Of a stretch of 64,000 nt of DNA, positions 27,701-35,169 are shown one piece after another. The stretch is from positions 115,437-179,436 of the forward strand of contig KN882593.1 in assembly GCA_000934455.1 (NCBI GenBank), read 5' to 3'. Numbering within the stretch: the stretch's first letter is position 1; each line of letters opens with the position of its first letter. Position numbers and translations under genes: made by a program. Below the pieces are notes generated by a model. It ran no database searches, had not been told where the DNA came from, and saw only the letters and a list, made by a program, of their open reading frames with translations. The DNA comes from Apostichopus parvimensis (lineage: Eukaryota > Echinodermata > Holothuroidea > Aspidochirotida > Stichopodidae).

Positions 27701-30700
27701 CAGCCAATCATAGCACTCCATGCTGCTACACAGAGATGAGATGATGGTCCACAGAATCCCAGCTGCGTAGCTATCCTTGATAAGATAGAAGAAGGCTGTA
27801 GCTTTACTGCAGGCACTTCCTGCCGAATCCCAAGCTGTCACAAAATCGTCTAGAGCCCTTTGCAGTTTTGAGCTGGCTCGGATTGCTCTAGCTGCTTCGT
27901 TGACCGCCTGCTCCACCTCTCTTTCACTCGGAGATACCGAGATCCCGACGGCAGACACCACGAGAAGAATGACCTCGACCGAGATGCTGGCCAACTGCAT
28001 GACGCTTCCCCAATCGACATCAAGAGCAGTTGAAATTGCTCGCGAGGGTAGAAACTGTTTTCCTTCCCTGATTAATTCCAACCAGTGCTTCTCGTCATCT
28101 CTCCTTTTAATTTCCAAACGGAAAGTGGAAATCTCAAGCCCTCCTTGAATTAGCTGAATTCTTTCGTGGGAGAGGTGCTTCCTGAGTCGTGCAGCGATGT
28201 CTTCGGGCTGGTTGCGCAACTCATCGGTAAGCTTCAGGGTTTCGATAGCTGACGCTCTCGCGGCTTGGATAATCTTCTCTCTCTTGGCTGGTTCTGCATT
28301 GAGTTTCTTGTATTCTTCGGGAGCATACTTCCCGATGTCTTCCAAAACCGCCTTTACCGCCTTTTCAACCAAATCACTATGCAATGCCATTTTGTTTCTT
28401 GTAACAAGGAAGGTTCGGCATAAGTAGTCAAACACGTTCAATTCTTGATCAACCTGGGCTTTAACGTTTTCTTCAAGCTGTCACAGCATCTATTCATTGA
28501 GACTTTCATTTATTTGTTCTCATAACAATATTACATGTATATAAACATTCTACTTGGTTCATACATATTATATAATCATAATCATAATTACAACAATTGT
28601 TTTTGTAAGGAAGTGTTCCATGAAGCCTTCAGGCTTATTAAACTAGAACACTTCCCTGGAATTTGATCTCTGCTGTGTGCATTCTTATAACTGAGCCATG
28701 AAGTGCTATTGTAAGCTAAGTTCCCCAAGCTGTAAGCTGATGCCAAATCCTATGAGTGACTGTGACCAAATACTTGGAAAGCATTCAGTTTAGATTAACA
28801 CTTTCAGACTGCAGATGGAAATGCTTTCACTTTGTACATGTACATGTGTACCAGTAACAAAATTTGTTGCACTTGAAAAATTCCTTTCGGTTTTTAATCC
28901 AAAATTCAACTTTCTGTTCCCTCTGTAAAAAAATAAAGTGCGCTTTTCCATCTACATAGCTGAACAGACCATTTACTGTAGATATTTACCATCTGGATAT
29001 TTTGAATTCAATCTATAGGAAACAAACTGACTCAATGTCAACTTAGCACATATGCCAGAGACACTTCATTTACAATTTATCATTCCCTTATTAAGCTTTA
29101 ATATCTATCGAGTCCAGCTGGTAACATTTACTGGTATGAAAAAAGTGACGAAACTCAACATACGGTACCTTCAATAATTCGAATGAAGGAAAAAAAATAC
29201 AAACGAGGTAGAGATGTCTAGATGTTTAACTGTGTAACTCTCATAGAATTGTTAACTGCATCTCGATTATAGGTTCTTTGTATTTTCCATAATTGAACAC
29301 AAGTGGTCATGTAGGTTGTATGCTTCTTAGGAATTCGGTTCCAACTTTGTTATGTTAAGATGAAAATGAAAATCCACATGTTACCGCTTTTTGAACATGG
29401 GTTAGGAACTGTTTAGGTTTACCAGCTTTCAAAGTTGTTATGCTATGTAATCAATTTGTGGATAAAATTGTTGTCTAAATTGTTATTAAAGTTGAATATA
29501 AGATATGGACCTGCACTAACTAAATGGCTGATTTTTATTTTATTTTGCACTTCAAGGAGAGGTTATCGTTGATTGTGCAATTCTTGTAACGATTACGCAC
29601 AGAATGTAGACAAGTGCAGTTTTTAAGGCATGGGTTAAGTTCTATATTATGCGAGAGCAATGTTTGGCCTATTTAGTTATTGTGTGAACTGTACGTATCG
29701 AACATATTATAAATAGTTGACCATGGTTGAGTGTTGGGAACGGTGAATCGTATTAAGCAAATTCATTCAGTTTGATCTGCAGTTCTTGCAAATGTACCCA
29801 ACTACCCAGTATTACTCACAACAACTTTGTGACAACTGACAAAATATTTATAAAAAAAATTCACAAAATGAAATGTGATGAGCGAATAAACTGCAACATT
29901 TCCTCACCTAGACTTGACACTCATTAAACGTGTTAAATGGGAAATCTAAATTGTTCTCAACTTTCACTTTCACTGAATTTGAAATGAAATTGAAGTCTCA
30001 CATCAGATACTGACCTTCGTTACTATGGAGGTTAGTATCCAACAATTGAAACTGCTTTATGAAAATCAACACAAAGCAATTATTTCTTTTGTATTCGTAA
30101 GTATGCTTCCTTCATTGTTAAACTTCGAGCCCAACAAGTATCACTACAGATATCATAAAAGTTGGCACCTGTTTGTGACATTATGACATCAAAAACTAGC
30201 CAAAGCAAAAACAGGCCTCTGACAAGCCTTTTTCAACCATGCCAGATTGCAAAATATATTGACATACAGTACTTGGTCTTTGCAGAAGATCCTGCTTGGA
30301 TTGATATGTCTCGACACTCAACATATTTACCGAAAGAGGCCTTTTGCGTTACACAAGCATTTTGTTCGAAGTTTTTCTCTCTCTCTGAAAATATACTTTC
30401 CACATAATTTTTGTGATAGTCGTTGATCACTGTAGGCATTTTTAACCTCACAAAGTAAAAGTATATATATAGGTACTTTGCTTACCCATCAGGTAACATC
30501 CTGTTCAGATGAACTTTCCCCTTTAATAAAAGGAAGCTTTCTACTTTACATAATGCATATAGACAGTATCACTCATTATATTGCATTTAGTCAGCATATA
30601 TGTGACCGTTGTAGTTCAAATTTTTGGAAGCACTGACAATGCCAGCCATCCTATGAAAATGATCACCCTAGCATCGAATTATCAGGCGCTCCCATACACT

Positions 30701-33497
30701 ACTTTTATAATGCATTTATCTAGTGCACAGGATTTTGCAGTCAATAAGCAGTGTGATAAAGTTTAAACTAGGTGGACAAATAACACTACTAACAGTATAA
30801 ATAACTTTGGTCTGTTTGGTGATTTAGCGTTGACAAACACACTTGCAAAATGTCCCAAGACTCGTAGGATTGCACATGGTATATATATTCCTGTTGCTTG
30901 ATTTTAATTCAAGTTAGTAAACACTAGTATTCAAGTAAAGTAAACACTGCTGCTAGAAATGAATTCATAAGACTAGCTAAGAATATACATAGTTCTAAAG
31001 ATCACCCCACTTCACTCCGAGTTGATCTCCCTGTGCAATAGAACCTACAAGTACAATCTACGAAATCCTACTATCTTGCCAACTTTTAGAATTATGCTTT
31101 TTAAGAACTCATTTATCTACAGAGCAACCATTTAAACTCAAAATGGGTTCTTAGAATCTCTGTTATAATCCTTTTAATCTTTCAAACTTCTAATCCTCCA
31201 TCTTATTTCTTATTTCTTATTTGTTCATGCTTTCATGATTGTACATTTTTACGTCTTTTGTGTATCATTATTATGTGTCCTATTGGTAAATTTTGTAATT
31301 TCTACTGGAATAAAGAAATTGAATTGAAAAAAGGAAGAAAGACCTGTCAATGTAATCCTGTGTTCTTATTGAATTAAGGGTTTTAGAGAAATAAGCATGT
31401 ACACCTTCAAAGTCACCCCAAATGGGCTTGTAACAGTTTTTCCAAACTATTGGATGGATTTTCCTAAGTACAGTGTAAGTTTTAGATATCTGCTAACTTG
31501 CTTGTATATTGTAAATCTAACAGGAGTATCCAATACTAAGAAGAGATTCAACAGAGAAAAGTAAAAACATTTTCAGTTTGTTATCCAAACTTTGCTTTAA
31601 GAGTGCACTTTGCTCCACATATGAGATACAGACTACTGTATAAGCTTCAGTAATTTTTGACAATTTCTATGTAATATGTGCATGGACATTTTAGCTCGTA
31701 GTACAGTAAGTTGGGTAAAATAGCATTTCAGGTAACAATTTCCAAACTTTTACAAGCTTTCTGCAGTCATTCCCACAACCTTATACCTCACTGAGGAATT
31801 TGCCCATTACCTTCTCATTCCTATAATAAGCAGGAATACTTTGAAAAGTTAGAGTCTCCAGGAAATAAATCAGTTAGGGAATTCTAACAACTTTTAGCTT
31901 GCTTTTAAAAGTATCGATGAATACTAAAAACACCTAAGGTCTTCGTCCCCCCACTTCCCCCTCTCCACACACATAAAGCAGGGATGAGTACTCACTGGTA
32001 AGAGGTCGATGTACTCTTGCTCATGGTCCCTTCCTGACTCCCTCCATCATCGTCTTCCTCATCGACGAGAAAGTCTGACCCATTGTTACTTAGTAAGCCG
32101 CTGTCTCCTTTGTTAAGAGCATTTAACGCATCTGGACGAACGCTTGCAGCATTTAACGGATCTGTATGAAGGGGTCAAGGTGGAAAATTAAGTCACGGTA
32201 TAATATTTACAACTGCAGATTTTTCCCCAAAGAGATTTTAATTGTATGAAAACTGTTTTTGTGGTTTCATTATAAAAGTTTCTGGCAGGCCAATGTGCAC
32301 AGAAAAATTGGATTTATGGCAAAGTCATATGGTACAAAGTTTTTCAAAATTTTAGTATTAAAATGAAGGTGAGTCGTATTGTCACTTTTGCCAAGTATTT
32401 AAGTAACAGGGCGGACGTCCTTTCATCTTGAAAAGTAGAGATACACAGTATTTGGGGCTCCATAGTTTCATCAGAGGTATGGGCTGTCTGATTATTCCAA
32501 GTAACATGAGGAGATTTCAGACCGAAATTGGCCAGGTTCGGGCGGTGGGGGGGCGGGGGGGTTTAAAATGTTACCAGGTTTAATACTCTAGACTTGGTAG
32601 AGTACGGGTAGTTAGGTTGTGAGGAGACAGGTAATCTTTGTACAATAGTCACTGTGCTACTTAGGGCAAAAAGTGAGACCTATGTATGTTTAAATAGCTG
32701 GAATGCATAGCTAGGTTTAGAGTGTACATGTAGAGATGTGAACAAAGATAGTCATTAGATTCAGTGATAACTGTACGTTTCTTATCGAGTTCAACATGAG
32801 GTGATTCTTAGTGCATCGTAAGGCAGGTTTGTTTCTCTGCTACTATTGGCAGGCCTACAGTAGGCACATGATAAATGAACAGCTGCCACACAGTACTAAT
32901 ACTGTATGTAACACTGCTGAAAATAATAGATAAGGGTGCAAATGATGAGGGTGGGAATGGGTAACCTATATTGCTCTAGGACTGTGCTATTCTCCAAAAG
33001 CCACAAAAAATAAAACTAAGACGTAGGGTGAGCGTTCTTTTCAATTTGCGGTCCACAAACTCTGGAAAACTCTCCCCACCCACATTAGGAATGCCCCTAC
33101 CATAGACAATTTTAAGAGCATCTTAAAAACTCACTTATTCACAAGGTACCCTGATTGGACCTTGTCATTTTTTCGATCATCGATCATCTTTTAAGTTTTT
33201 TGTTCTACTATGCTGTACTTTTGTACTCAATTTGTTTCTTGAAAAGCGCATTGAGACCGTTGGTATACTGAGCTATATAAATAAGTTTTGTTATTATTAT
33301 TACTGGGGTTTTCTGATGATCATGCTTTTTCATTCCCACAGAAATCGTAGACCACTCTACCGTACTTATCAAAGTTTGTTTTAACATACATGTTACGTTA
33401 CTGAAACTAATTCAATGCTACCTGCAAAGTCTTCTTGGTTGCCATAGTAATCCAAAGCCTCATGAATGTCATCAGATGATGGGCTCTTCTTCGTCAT
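3523..33497 (-). CDS. TBC1D5: TBC1 domain family member 5 (Rab7 GTPase-activating protein), 15 coding exons
   Basis: Joined coding exons, in transcript order: 33422-33497, 31996-32161, 25462-25570, 23825-23995, 21701-21871, 20668-20756, 10813-10863, 9872-10120, 8957-9099, 7693-7799, 6949-7207, 6162-6280, 5384-5483, 4505-4584 and 3523-3786. All introns are GT-AG, all phases match, and the product is about 717 aa (human protein about 795). The TBC domain keeps the arginine finger (I190-x2-D193-x2-R196) and the glutamine finger (Y229-K-Q231-G-M), so GAP activity is expected. DEWLRLF (82-88) corresponds to the human WEELF LIR/retromer-linked segment. Later hallmarks are WVRLLFGREF, the MCKYCA motif with a following helical segment, and VKDILGGTLRF. 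The family is known to inactivate Rab7 on late endosomes, bind retromer (VPS29) and link retromer to autophagy through ATG8 proteins. The acidic C-terminus is lineage-specific. Exon 7 appears twice because of an assembly duplication. Confidence 0.96.
4152..4538 (-). repeat. intronic tandem array derived from exon 14 tail plus donor
   Basis: About six degenerate units follow each other: 4152-4195, 4197-4233, 4239-4286, 4390-4443, 4445-4482, and the authentic exon end at 4487-4538. On the transcript strand each carries a version of the exon 14 tail (GGCCTTAGCTGG-like, then AAACAG or AAATAAG) followed by GTAAAG and ACTAGTAACTTTA. Two units keep an intact donor (GT at 4407-4408 and 4256-4257). 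The second, GTAAGG, is nearer consensus than the real GTAAAG. Confidence 0.85.
4290..4367 (-). mobile_element. short poly(A)-tailed retroposon insertion
   Basis: A 78-bp insert splits the exon-14-derived array. Read on the minus strand it contains AATAAA and ends in a long A run (plus-strand T run, about 4290-4305). It is flanked by CAAGGAATG (4281-4289) and CAAGGAATC (4368-4376), a 9-bp imperfect target-site duplication. Because the array itself contains CAAGGAATG, the TSD is suggestive rather than proven. The source family is not recognised. Confidence 0.5.
4505..4584 (-). CDS. TBC1D5: TBC1D5 coding exon 14
   Basis: Residues 604-630, entered in phase 1 (T from exon 13 plus TA gives L604), leaving in phase 0. 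It encodes QIQDALENHKLPEEDTLLMA followed by LAGLKQ, close to the human IQD..LEKED..LAGLKQ segment. The donor is GTAAAG (minus strand). Its last codons are the seed of the tandem array that follows in the intron. Confidence 0.94.
5384..5483 (-). CDS. TBC1D5: TBC1D5 coding exon 13
   Basis: Residues 571-603 plus one base, phase 0 in and phase 1 out. It contains KELMLLKGRMND and NMCKYCATKMEAHI, the conserved Cys-pair helix found C-terminal to the TBC domain in this family. The acceptor is TTACAG and the donor GTAAGT. Confidence 0.95.
6162..6280 (-). CDS. TBC1D5: TBC1D5 coding exon 12
   Basis: Residues 531-570, rich in K, N and S, ending in RVESFFGKPRSNSKNKEKE. This resembles the SFF...RSRSHSK linker of vertebrate TBC1D5. 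The acceptor at 6281-6283 was preferred over one 7 bp upstream (6288-6290) because only it keeps phase with exon 11 (G + AT = D531). Confidence 0.88.
6655..6690. repeat. perfect 16-bp inverted repeat in TBC1D5 intron 11
   Basis: ATAGTTTGATTAGACT (6655-6670) is followed by the 4-nt loop TATC and its exact reverse complement (6675-6690). It lies about 260 nt after the exon 11 donor in transcript direction. It could be a transposon remnant or an RNA hairpin. Confidence 0.85.
6949..7207 (-). CDS. TBC1D5: TBC1D5 coding exon 11
   Basis: Residues 445-530 plus one base. It starts NHARPANYQF, equivalent to the human PRPVTYQF segment just after the TBC domain, then runs into a basic, Ser/Thr-rich low-complexity linker. 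The donor GTCAGT is weaker than the others but is required for phase with exon 12. An in-frame continuation past it reaches no conserved sequence. Confidence 0.9.
7310..7490. repeat. TG/GTAT-rich microsatellite in TBC1D5 intron 10
   Basis: A degenerate run of TGTATG, GTGTGT and ATGTAT units creates several overlapping open frames rich in C, V, Y and M on plus and T, H and Y on minus. These are repeat artefacts, not coding sequence. Confidence 0.85.
7693..7799 (-). CDS. TBC1D5: TBC1D5 coding exon 10
   Basis: Residues 409-444. It encodes CLTLLMHFPTSGDIHFLINK then ALHLRDPL, matching the last TBC-domain helices of TBC1D5. The acceptor at 7800-7802, after a long pyrimidine tract, was chosen over CAGs 12 and 16 bp further in because it gives the same loop length as the human protein. 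Confidence 0.92.
8430..8968 (-). repeat. intronic tandem array derived from exon 9 tail plus donor
   Basis: Two alternating unit types of about 50-60 bp repeat through the first 530 nt of intron 9. One type carries, on the transcript strand, GTAAGAGAACTCT followed by GTAACAACCACTTACC. The authentic exon 9 end reads GTGAGAGAACTCT, then GTAAGTAATAACCACTTACC. Five such decoy junctions lie at 8444-8460, 8545-8561, 8593-8609, 8694-8710 and 8795-8811. All have GTAACA instead of GTAAGT because a TTAC step present at the real donor is missing. The other unit type carries GTAGCAACC and ACTAGACT(T/C)CCTAA-type sequence. Confidence 0.9.
8957..9099 (-). CDS. TBC1D5: TBC1D5 coding exon 9
   Basis: Residues 361-408 plus one base. 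It encodes KWVRLLFGREFMFQDLLVLW then DALFAD and FVAMMMLVREL, nearly identical to the core TBC helices of vertebrate TBC1D5. The acceptor is CACAG at 9100-9102 and the donor GTAAGT at 8951-8956. It is the strongest single diagnostic exon of the gene. Confidence 0.97.
9187..9279 (-). CDS. TBC1D5: candidate in-frame cassette exon 8b of TBC1D5
   Basis: A 93-nt segment bounded by CACACAG and GTATGA on the transcript strand, open in the frame imposed by exon 8. It is symmetric (phase 2 in and out), so inclusion adds 31 residues (TSGEALYQENLTYCILRIGA then IMGSVLATARR) between VYGL and KWVRLLFGREF without shifting frame. Vertebrate TBC1D5 joins these blocks directly, so the default transcript probably skips it. 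An open, symmetric 93-nt stretch is not improbable by chance. Confidence 0.4.
9872..10120 (-). CDS. TBC1D5: TBC1D5 coding exon 8
   Basis: Residues 278-360 with split codons at both ends. It begins TLFSRLMETMKPWF (human AVFSQLMETAEPWF) and ends HLSRLDIPPQVYGL (human HLNRLEIAPQIYGL). The middle, with SAPFAVSEDD, is the variable TBC insertion. The acceptor uses AAAG rather than CAG. Confidence 0.95.
10530..10587. repeat. (TA)n microsatellite
   Basis: Three TATATATA runs are interrupted by TCTG/CTG in TBC1D5 intron 7, between exon 8 and exon 7. They have no coding significance. Confidence 0.9.
10739..12828. repeat. duplicated block, copy A (left of gap)
   Basis: This 2.09-kb block recurs as 12879-14940 with scattered substitutions and small indels. 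It ends in a run of about 20 C directly at the gap. It contains TBC1D5 exon 7 (10813-10863). Its left flank is contiguous with unique sequence towards exon 8, whereas the right unique flank follows copy B. That is the arrangement expected when two alleles are laid end to end. Confidence 0.9.
10813..10863 (-). CDS. TBC1D5: TBC1D5 coding exon 7 (copy A)
   Basis: A 51-nt exon covering residues 261-277. It encodes PLAGEILDPSFLEHDS plus a split Y codon, matching the human LNPEYLEHDAY segment. The acceptor is TGTACAG and the donor GTAAGT. It is the only exon falling in the duplicated block. The other copy differs by one residue (Ser to Ala in DPSF). Confidence 0.93.
12829..12878. other. assembly gap of 50 N
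   Basis: Exactly 50 N, a default scaffold-gap length and so not an estimate of real distance. It follows a C homopolymer, a common assembly break point. Confidence 0.98.
12879..14940. repeat. duplicated block, copy B (right of gap)
   Basis: The second copy of the 10739-12828 block, starting within its (C)nA(C)n segment and offset by about 2140 bp. Differences are SNP-like substitutions and short indels along the whole length, as between alleles of a heterozygous individual. It runs into unique intron sequence at about 14941. Confidence 0.9.
12953..13003 (-). other. TBC1D5: second copy of TBC1D5 exon 7 (likely alternative allele)
   Basis: The same 51-nt exon with intact acceptor and donor, changed at one site so that DPSF becomes DPAF. 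Including both copies would keep the frame (51 nt, symmetric phase) but would repeat 17 residues inside a conserved TBC helix, which no known TBC1D5 has. I treat it as the other haplotype. Confidence 0.8.
14941..20667. other. rest of TBC1D5 intron 6, no gene seen
   Basis: About 5.7 kb of AT-rich intron with G-rich runs near 15100, 15340 and 16120. There is an inverted repeat at 17527-17570 (AATGGCGG with CCGCCATT) and a short tandem GCAACTGAATG repeat near 16870-16910. Open frames (for example 18812-19078) lack paired splice sites or recognisable domains. Confidence 0.6.
20668..20756 (-). CDS. TBC1D5: TBC1D5 coding exon 6
   Basis: Residues 232-260 plus two bases. It starts GMHEILAPLIFVLHSDQQAY, completing the YKQGM glutamine-finger motif begun in exon 5 and matching human GMHELLAPIVFVLHCDHQAF. 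The donor is GTAAGT. It joins exon 7 as CT + G. Confidence 0.96.
21701..21871 (-). CDS. TBC1D5: TBC1D5 coding exon 5
   Basis: Residues 175-231, phase 0 on both sides. It carries the arginine finger IQQDIDR (I190, D193, R196) and NILFCYAKENPETSYKQ, whose Q231 is the glutamine finger. Both catalytic residues of a TBC GAP are therefore present. The acceptor is ACCCAG and the donor GTACAT. Confidence 0.96.
22545..22855 (+). repeat. dispersed repeat, also inverted at 37095-37425
   Basis: The block with GCGTAGCGCCACCATGAGTT, the SWREAYTKI-like segment, CAGATCGCTGGAAATG and CCAGGCCTTGTAAGTTGCAT recurs in reverse orientation near 37.1-37.4 kb. A diverged partial copy lies at about 37786-37930. The element is GC-richer than its surroundings and ends in a G-rich stretch. 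I see no transposase, so it is a non-autonomous family of unknown class. Confidence 0.75.
23825..23995 (-). CDS. TBC1D5: TBC1D5 coding exon 4
   Basis: Residues 118-174, phase 0 on both sides. It encodes VFLKCLSTNVSNWGAEIKAS then RDRYNKLL and DVSLNNPLCQSED, equivalent to the human FLCVLP...W...YSNIK...NNPLSQDEG region. The acceptor reads CGATAG. The sequence upstream in the transcript is the long pyrimidine minisatellite. Confidence 0.93.
24003..25140 (-). repeat. 1.1-kb polypyrimidine minisatellite upstream of exon 4 acceptor
   Basis: A purine-rich array on plus (pyrimidine-rich on the transcript strand) is built from GAGGAGGCAGAATAGGAG-type blocks with a higher-order period of roughly 110 bp, clearest between 24110 and 24900. 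It begins 8 bp upstream of the exon 4 acceptor. It leaves long Ser-rich frames open on the minus strand, which I consider non-coding. Homopurine/homopyrimidine arrays of this type can adopt triplex DNA. Confidence 0.92.
25462..25570 (-). CDS. TBC1D5: TBC1D5 coding exon 3
   Basis: Residues 81-117. It encodes DEWLRLFECKHFDSYIRKEA then MKGKLRNCTFRSLCWR, aligning with human KEWEELF...YLATIRQ...FRSICWK. It contains the LIR-like core W84-x-x-L87. A CAG at 25529-25531 resembles an acceptor, but the longer exon, starting after TTGTAG at 25571-25572, is needed for phase and homology. Confidence 0.94.
25999..26085. repeat. imperfect palindrome (fold-back element)
   Basis: GGGTTAATGC, then GATGCACGAGGGC, is followed after a few bases by GCCCGAGTGCATC and GCATTAACACCC. 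This gives a hairpin of about 30-bp arms with few mismatches. The flanking motif GCGTTACTCACAGGATTAA occurs twice (about 25984 and 26167), suggesting a small non-autonomous element of about 200 bp. Confidence 0.6.
27536..28390 (-). CDS. intronless gene nested in TBC1D5 intron 2, predicted membrane protein of unknown function
   Basis: An uninterrupted 284-codon frame. Translation probably starts at the Met encoded at 28388-28390 (AAACAAAATGG context); an upstream in-frame Met at 28441 would add 17 residues. From the downstream start, the first 130 residues are charged and helical (VEKAVKAVLEDIGKYAPEEY, then many K/E/R). Hydrophobic segments follow at about 131-152 (VMQLASISVEVILLVVSAVG), 197-221 and 231-266 (with VAALATDGVALIAEIALIVL). 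There is no signal peptide. Balanced codon use over 850 bp without stops makes chance unlikely. Being single-exon and nested in the same orientation suggests retroposition or an intronless family. I do not recognise the family and assign no function. Confidence 0.85.
   Translation of the reverse strand: MALHSDLVEKAVKAVLEDIGKYAPEEYKKLNAEPAKREKIIQAARASAIETLKLTDELRNQPEDIAARLRKHLSHERIQLIQGGLEISTFRLEIKRRDDEKHWLELIREGKQFLPSRAISTALDVDWGSVMQLASISVEVILLVVSAVGISVSPSEREVEQAVNEAARAIRASSKLQRALDDFVTAWDSAGSACSKATAFFYLIKDSYAAGILWTIISSLCSSMECYDWLETAAKATAMIVAALATDGVALIAEIALIVLYAVNFARKIANIIQLSEIKKTLLI
28442..31995. other. distal part of TBC1D5 intron 2, no further gene seen
   Basis: AT-rich intron between the nested gene and exon 2. 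Apart from the retroelement-like tail near 31.0-31.3 kb I see only short open frames without splice pairs or known domains (for example 30162-30407). Confidence 0.55.
30985..31330 (+). mobile_element. probable 3' end of a non-LTR retroelement
   Basis: The segment ends in GGAATAAAGAAATTGAATTG followed by an A-rich stretch, a 3' terminus typical of several invertebrate LINEs. The preceding 300 bp hold only broken reading frames. The class cannot be fixed from this fragment, and there is no reverse transcriptase domain. Confidence 0.4.
31996..32161 (-). CDS. TBC1D5: TBC1D5 coding exon 2
   Basis: Residues 26-80. It is acidic and Ser-rich (GSDFLVDEEDDDGGSQEG, then STSTSY), corresponding to the disordered N-terminus before the LIR in vertebrate TBC1D5 (GTFNSY). 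Acceptor ATACAG, donor GTGAGT; phase 1 in and 2 out. Confidence 0.9.
33027..33302 (+). mobile_element. 5'-truncated LINE, end of ORF2 plus 3' tail (CR1/L2-like)
   Basis: A 55-codon frame ending at 33194 encodes GERSFQFAVHKLWKTLPTHI then RNAPTIDNFKSILKTHLFTR, the characteristic C-terminus of non-LTR retrotransposon ORF2. The 3' tail continues with AAAGCGCATTGAGACC and GAGCTATATAAATAAG and ends in a (TTA)n run. It is an old, dead fragment antisense to TBC1D5 in intron 1. Confidence 0.8.
33422..33497 (-). CDS. TBC1D5: TBC1D5 first coding exon
   Basis: The start codon at 33495-33497 sits in GTTGCCATGA context. Residues 1-25 are MTKKSPSSDDIHEALDYYGN then QEDFA. The exon leaves in phase 1 (G) and joins exon 2 as GAT (D26). 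No further upstream in-frame Met was found before stops. Confidence 0.88.
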
Positions 33498-35040
33498 GGC
33501 AACAAATGTGAACTACACAGGGCTTTTCCCACAATATTTTATGTCACTCTGAAAGTCTGGTAATAAATTCTCTGTCCAAGAAAGAAAAGAAAAAGGAATG
33601 AAAGTGATTTTATATCACAATTGTAAGGTGAAACTAACAGCAATTATCAAAATGATGGCTTGCTTCAATAAGCCATTTCTATTCATTATCACTACTCGAG
33701 TCCCAATGTCAGTACTTTTAGAGCTTCAAGGCTATACTCTCTTATGGCCTTTGAGTTTCACATAACATCTGATAAATGCATAAAAACAGCTCTGTTATGT
33801 TACAAAAGTCGTCGCCAAATTTAGAAACTTTCGTCTGTTGTTGCCAAGCTCAATAAGACTGTTATCGTTTGCAACCTTTCTGAGTTTGCTGTTTGTCATT
33901 CAACTAAATGCAACACTCCTTGGGGGGGGGGGGAATATAATGCACAGTAGTCTTATTTTGTGAACTACAGTACTAACCAACATCCTTGCAGTAACTCCAG
34001 TACTTTAAAGTACTACAGACACCTTTGTTGTGTCTGCTAATCTCATTCAAAATCTGTTGAAATTTTTTGTAAAGCTCTTTTCGTTTCCAAGATATACACA
34101 TTTGCAGTTTTGATAAATCTGGGAAACTCATTAAATATGTGCAAACTATGATGTGGAGTGTTACACTCATCAAAATTTCTTTATTTTAGCCCTTAATAAG
34201 TGAACCCCTAATTACAAGCCCACATATATCACTTGAATTTAATGTGATGTTCCTCTTTTCAAAGAAGACAATAAAATATTTCAAACAATCGCCTTAGACC
34301 ACAAACCTGTGTTCAGTGTCCTTAAAACAAAGGTTGTGAAAACCAAGGGAAAACATAACAGAAAACTAGGCAATACTCACTTTACACGACAATGTGCATA
34401 ATTACTAATGTGTATTTATAAACAAAACTAAAAATTAAGAAAAGACTTTTAAAATGGTAAATCTTTGAATTTTTGTTGGGAATTGCAGTTATTTTCATGA
34501 TTTCTAATTCCTTTTAGAGTGATTAAGGCAATGTTGCTCGTAGGTGTCCATAGACCTTTAAGGGTACTAATCCATATCATATACCGGAATATACAAGAGC
34601 TTGCAAAGTTGTCCATAGGCATTTAAATAAACTCTGCTGAAGACTTCAAAATGAGGAAAGAAGAGACTTCTAGAATATTTCATGAATCGAGAAGGGACCT
34701 CTTGCAGCATGTACACTGATGTGGAATTGTAAGTGTACGCTCAAGGACCTTCCTTATGTCAGCAATAAAACTCATATATCTGGTCTGGAATCATTTATTT
34801 CAAAAAATAAATGTCTATGTGTTTTGTCCTTCCATGTTTCACTCAAGTATTAACTCGACTTGACTTTACCTTCCCAAAGAATCTGCTTTCACACAGTTAT
34901 AATATATTTTCATGAAAACACAGTTTCTAATGTCTTTGTCTTGGGGTGTAATTAATACAGTAATTAATAAGTAGGTTACCTGGATCACTGGCCGGGGATC
35001 TGGGGGATGCTATCTACACTATCTCTTTCTTTTCCTGCAG

Positions 35041-35169
35041 TTGAGAGGGAAAGCAGTGGAGGAAATAGAAGTTGCTGGTTTACTTTCCTCGGCAAAAATT
35101 CTCAACAAAAATTTTAGCTCAGAAATAAGTCTTCAAGAAGTAATTAATTTCCTAGGATCTGCCATTTAG
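35041..35169 (+). other. open segment behind a strong splice acceptor, possible orphan exon
   Basis: The acceptor-like ATCTCTTTCTTTTCCTGCAG (35021-35040) is followed by 42 open codons and TAG. They encode LRGKAVEEIEVAGLLSSAKI, then LNKNFSSEISLQEVINFLGS. It is on the plus strand, opposite to TBC1D5. I find no upstream partner exon and no known family. It may be chance. Confidence 0.25.
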
